Assembly: GCA_963691815.1 (NCBI GenBank)
Contig: OY829653.1
Location: 31,227,750 to 31,291,749, forward strand
Reading direction: 5' to 3'
DNA from: Echiichthys vipera
Lineage: Eukaryota; Chordata; Actinopteri; Perciformes; Trachinidae
Length of the DNA: 64,000 bases
The notes under the pieces were generated by a model that saw nothing but the letters and a program-made list of their open reading frames with translations, ran no database searches and was not told the origin of the DNA. Shown here one piece after another: positions 62,104 to 64,000 of the stretch. Position 1 is the stretch's first letter. Every line of letters starts with the position of its first letter. Position numbers and translations under genes: made by a program.

Positions 62104-63180
62104 AAGTTATTATTAAAGCTATAGTCGGCAAGTTTGGCAGATTGAGTTGACTCTGTCAATTTTTGAATGTTTACAACTCTCACGCCATTCCCCCTCTATC
62201 ACCGAACTCTTCTGCGCCACTCCACACTCTCCAATCAAGTGCTTACCAGTGCGCAGGCACCAGATAACTGTAAAAACGCCTGTGTCCTCTCTCGTTAATA
62301 AACGGCATACGGCACATTCTACGTCATTTAGTAACCCTATGCCTAGCTTGAGGCGTTGTACCTGTGATATTGTAACATGCTTGAGCGGGGAGGGGGGATC
62401 TGTGGTGTGTGCACGAACTGTGAACTGTGCTGAGTGGACAGGATGACACGGGCGCCCAGTGCTGTGCCTGAACGTGTTATAAAATAAACTAGATGAATAG
62501 TAACATTAAAAAAGGGTATCCTATAAATAAAACAGTAAATTTAAGACCATTTTAAAACTGAATCTGGGTTATTTTCTGTATATTTTATGAGATCATCATT
62601 ACCTATTTCTACCTTTGAAATGTTTCTATCATTATTAACTGTAGATATTGTGTCCATATAACCAGGCAGTATGATTACACAGCTAAGATGCAGGTCGTCT
62701 GCTCGGCCTGTGGCCGGCACATTAGAAAGCTCTTACCTTCACTAGGTCCAACATCAGGAGACAGTTTCCAGAAGGAGGACTTTAGATTATGAAATGTTCC
62801 GTTTAGGTGACAATCTACAAAAATACTCAAAGTGTCATACTGTATAAAAACATTTTATGCAGTTAAGATCAGTTACTGCATTAATGTTAGGCCTGCATAC
62901 AGAAGTTAAACTATTTACCAACATCCCAAAATATACAAACTATTCATGTACTTTTATATTCAGGAACTACAGTTAAAACAATAAGAAACATTCTGCAATA
63001 CAAATGTAAAATAAGAGTGCACCAGCAAAACTTAAAACACAAGACTGGATCTTTTTGAAATATGAATATGGATGTGCCAAATGGTCAAAAGTAAAAAAAA
63101 AAAAACAGATGGATTAATTTAAAACTAGAGAGCACTCATTATATTTGTACAATCCTAAATTAACCTCAAAGCAATTTCAG
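62104..63180. other. Unassigned
   Basis: 62,113-62,450 may be another dispersed repeat (AAAGCTATAGTCGGCAAGTT). Beyond that the sequence is AT-rich and unique-looking. No gene is seen. Confidence 0.35.
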
Positions 63181-63183
63181 TCA

Positions 63184-63218
63184 AAAAACCACTGCATAAA
63201 CGCATGGCCCAACACAGT
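63184..63218 (+). repeat. 35-bp Penelope-like fragment
   Basis: CACTGCATAAACGCATGGCC then CAACACAG is identical to 19,697-19,724 in the GIY-YIG domain of the Penelope-like element. Similarity stops on both sides within a few bases. Confidence 0.7.
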
Positions 63219-63297
63219 ATACAGTAGTATACATATAGTAGAAGTATACAGACCATGTGTGTCAGCTCTCCAGAAGTGGTGCGATGACAGCTTCTTA

Positions 63298-63566
63298 CAG
63301 CGTGCTCACACTGTCCTTTTGGCCGCGGCCAAAACCGTTTTTTCAGCTAAAGTCTAGTACCTTTAAGTAGTGTGAGCACATCCGCTCCGCACTCAACTGG
63401 GGCCAGCTGGCCCTCCACGGCCCGCTTGAAATAGGTGGGCTTTAGCGGAGCCGTTTGCACATGTACGAGCACGAGCGTGCGCACGTGCACGCGCACGCGC
63501 GTAGGGAGGGGGGACAAGTACCCTAAAGTCCGGGTCTCGGTCCGGGAGGACAGTGTGATCACGCCC
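63298..63566 (+). mobile_element. Harbinger-type MITE, copy G (short form)
   Basis: 269 bp, termini CAGCGTGCTCACACTGTCC and GGACAGTGTGATCACGCCC, left flank TTA and right flank TAG. It lacks the Myb-like part and retains only the two GC-rich subterminal regions. It is a more reduced derivative, or a relative, of copies A-F. Confidence 0.78.
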
Positions 63567-63574
63567 TAGAGATC

Positions 63575-63990
63575 AATATAACAAAAACACAGGAACTTGT
63601 CCTTTATGAAAAGGACCCTGTGCAGCCCCTTATAATTAAGGGACAAATTGTAGAGGTAGTTCACAAGTTCAAATATCTTGGTACATATATTGATTGCAAC
63701 CTAAATTTCAGTGAAAACACTGACTTTATTTTTTTAAACTTGTAACCAACGTCTCCACCTACTACGCAAGCTCAACTCCTTAAGAGTGAGCGAGCATATT
63801 ATGGAAACAGCTTATAAGAACCTGATAGAGAGCATGTGGTACAGTGATCTAAACATAAAAGGAAGAAGCAAGCTGCAGAGAATAGTAAACCTAGCCGCAA
63901 AAAAAGTGTTGCTGTTGTTGTTGTCGTCCTGCTTGTTGCTTTTATGAGACCAAAGACAAATTTCCACGTTGTGGACAATAAATGAAACCA
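63575..63990 (+). pseudogene. L2/CR1-type LINE ORF2 C-terminus and 3' end
   Basis: Coding pieces INITKTQELVLYEKDPVQPL, then HKFKYLGTYIDCNLNFSENT, ETAYKNLIESMWYSDLNIKG and KLQRIVNLAAKK, typical of fish CR1/L2 LINE RT C-termini with frame breaks. The 3' UTR includes CAAAGACAAATTTCCACG and an AATAAATG signal, ending near the window edge in AAACC repeats. Confidence 0.75.
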
Positions 63991-64000
63991 AACCAAACCA

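Overview
The window looks like intergenic DNA of a teleost fish, probably a spiny-rayed (percomorph) species. The evidence is the mixture of fish-typical transposable elements: L2/Rex1-like, RTE/Rex3-like and L1/Tx1-like LINEs, a Penelope-like element, sushi-type Ty3 elements, hAT and Harbinger DNA elements, a gamma-type endogenous retrovirus, a tRNA-derived SINE head and long CA/GA microsatellites. I recognise no host protein-coding exon with confidence. Nearly every recognisable coding stretch belongs to a mobile element.

Layout. 1-10,476 is mostly unassigned intergenic sequence with a SINE head, a 9-bp tandem repeat, a (GA)n tract and a large compound (CA)n tract. 10,481-18,098 is a complete-looking endogenous retrovirus on the minus strand: two 474-bp LTRs that read identical, a 4-bp target duplication, a tRNA-Leu-type primer site and a polypurine tract. 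Its gag, pol and env are broken and parts of gag and integrase are missing. 18,762-22,700 is a patchwork of a LINE 3' end, a Penelope GIY-YIG region and an L2 LINE that received two adjacent Harbinger-type elements. 25,494-29,579 is a hAT-like element with 13-bp inverted termini and an 8-bp target duplication (7/8). It carries a ~1 kb minisatellite, a Harbinger-type MITE and a LINE tail.

32,230-39,990 is a nested locus. A minus-strand L2/Rex1-like LINE was cut by a 5.5-kb plus-strand LTR element that encodes only an intact 504-aa Gag between near-identical 1.31-kb LTRs, and also by a 431-bp solo LTR. 43.2-45.4 kb holds a hAT end, an RTE fragment, a sushi-type Ty3 relic and a hAT transposase C-terminus. 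46.0-49.5 kb is a decayed L1/Tx1-like LINE. 49.6-54.0 kb is a second, minus-strand Ty3/gypsy element ending in an LTR that abuts another copy of the minisatellite (54.0-55.2 kb). The same minisatellite recurs inverted at 60.7-61.9 kb.

Seven copies of one Harbinger-type MITE family occur across the window. Several keep a short Myb/SANT-like DNA-binding reading frame. A CpG-rich promoter-like stretch lies at about 58.3-58.5 kb.

The most interesting items are the gag-only LTR retrotransposon with its possible leader intron, the hAT-like carrier that may have dispersed a minisatellite, the Myb-bearing MITE family, and the contrast between identical LTRs and a heavily damaged interior in the retrovirus. 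All family assignments are from reading the sequence; no database search was run.
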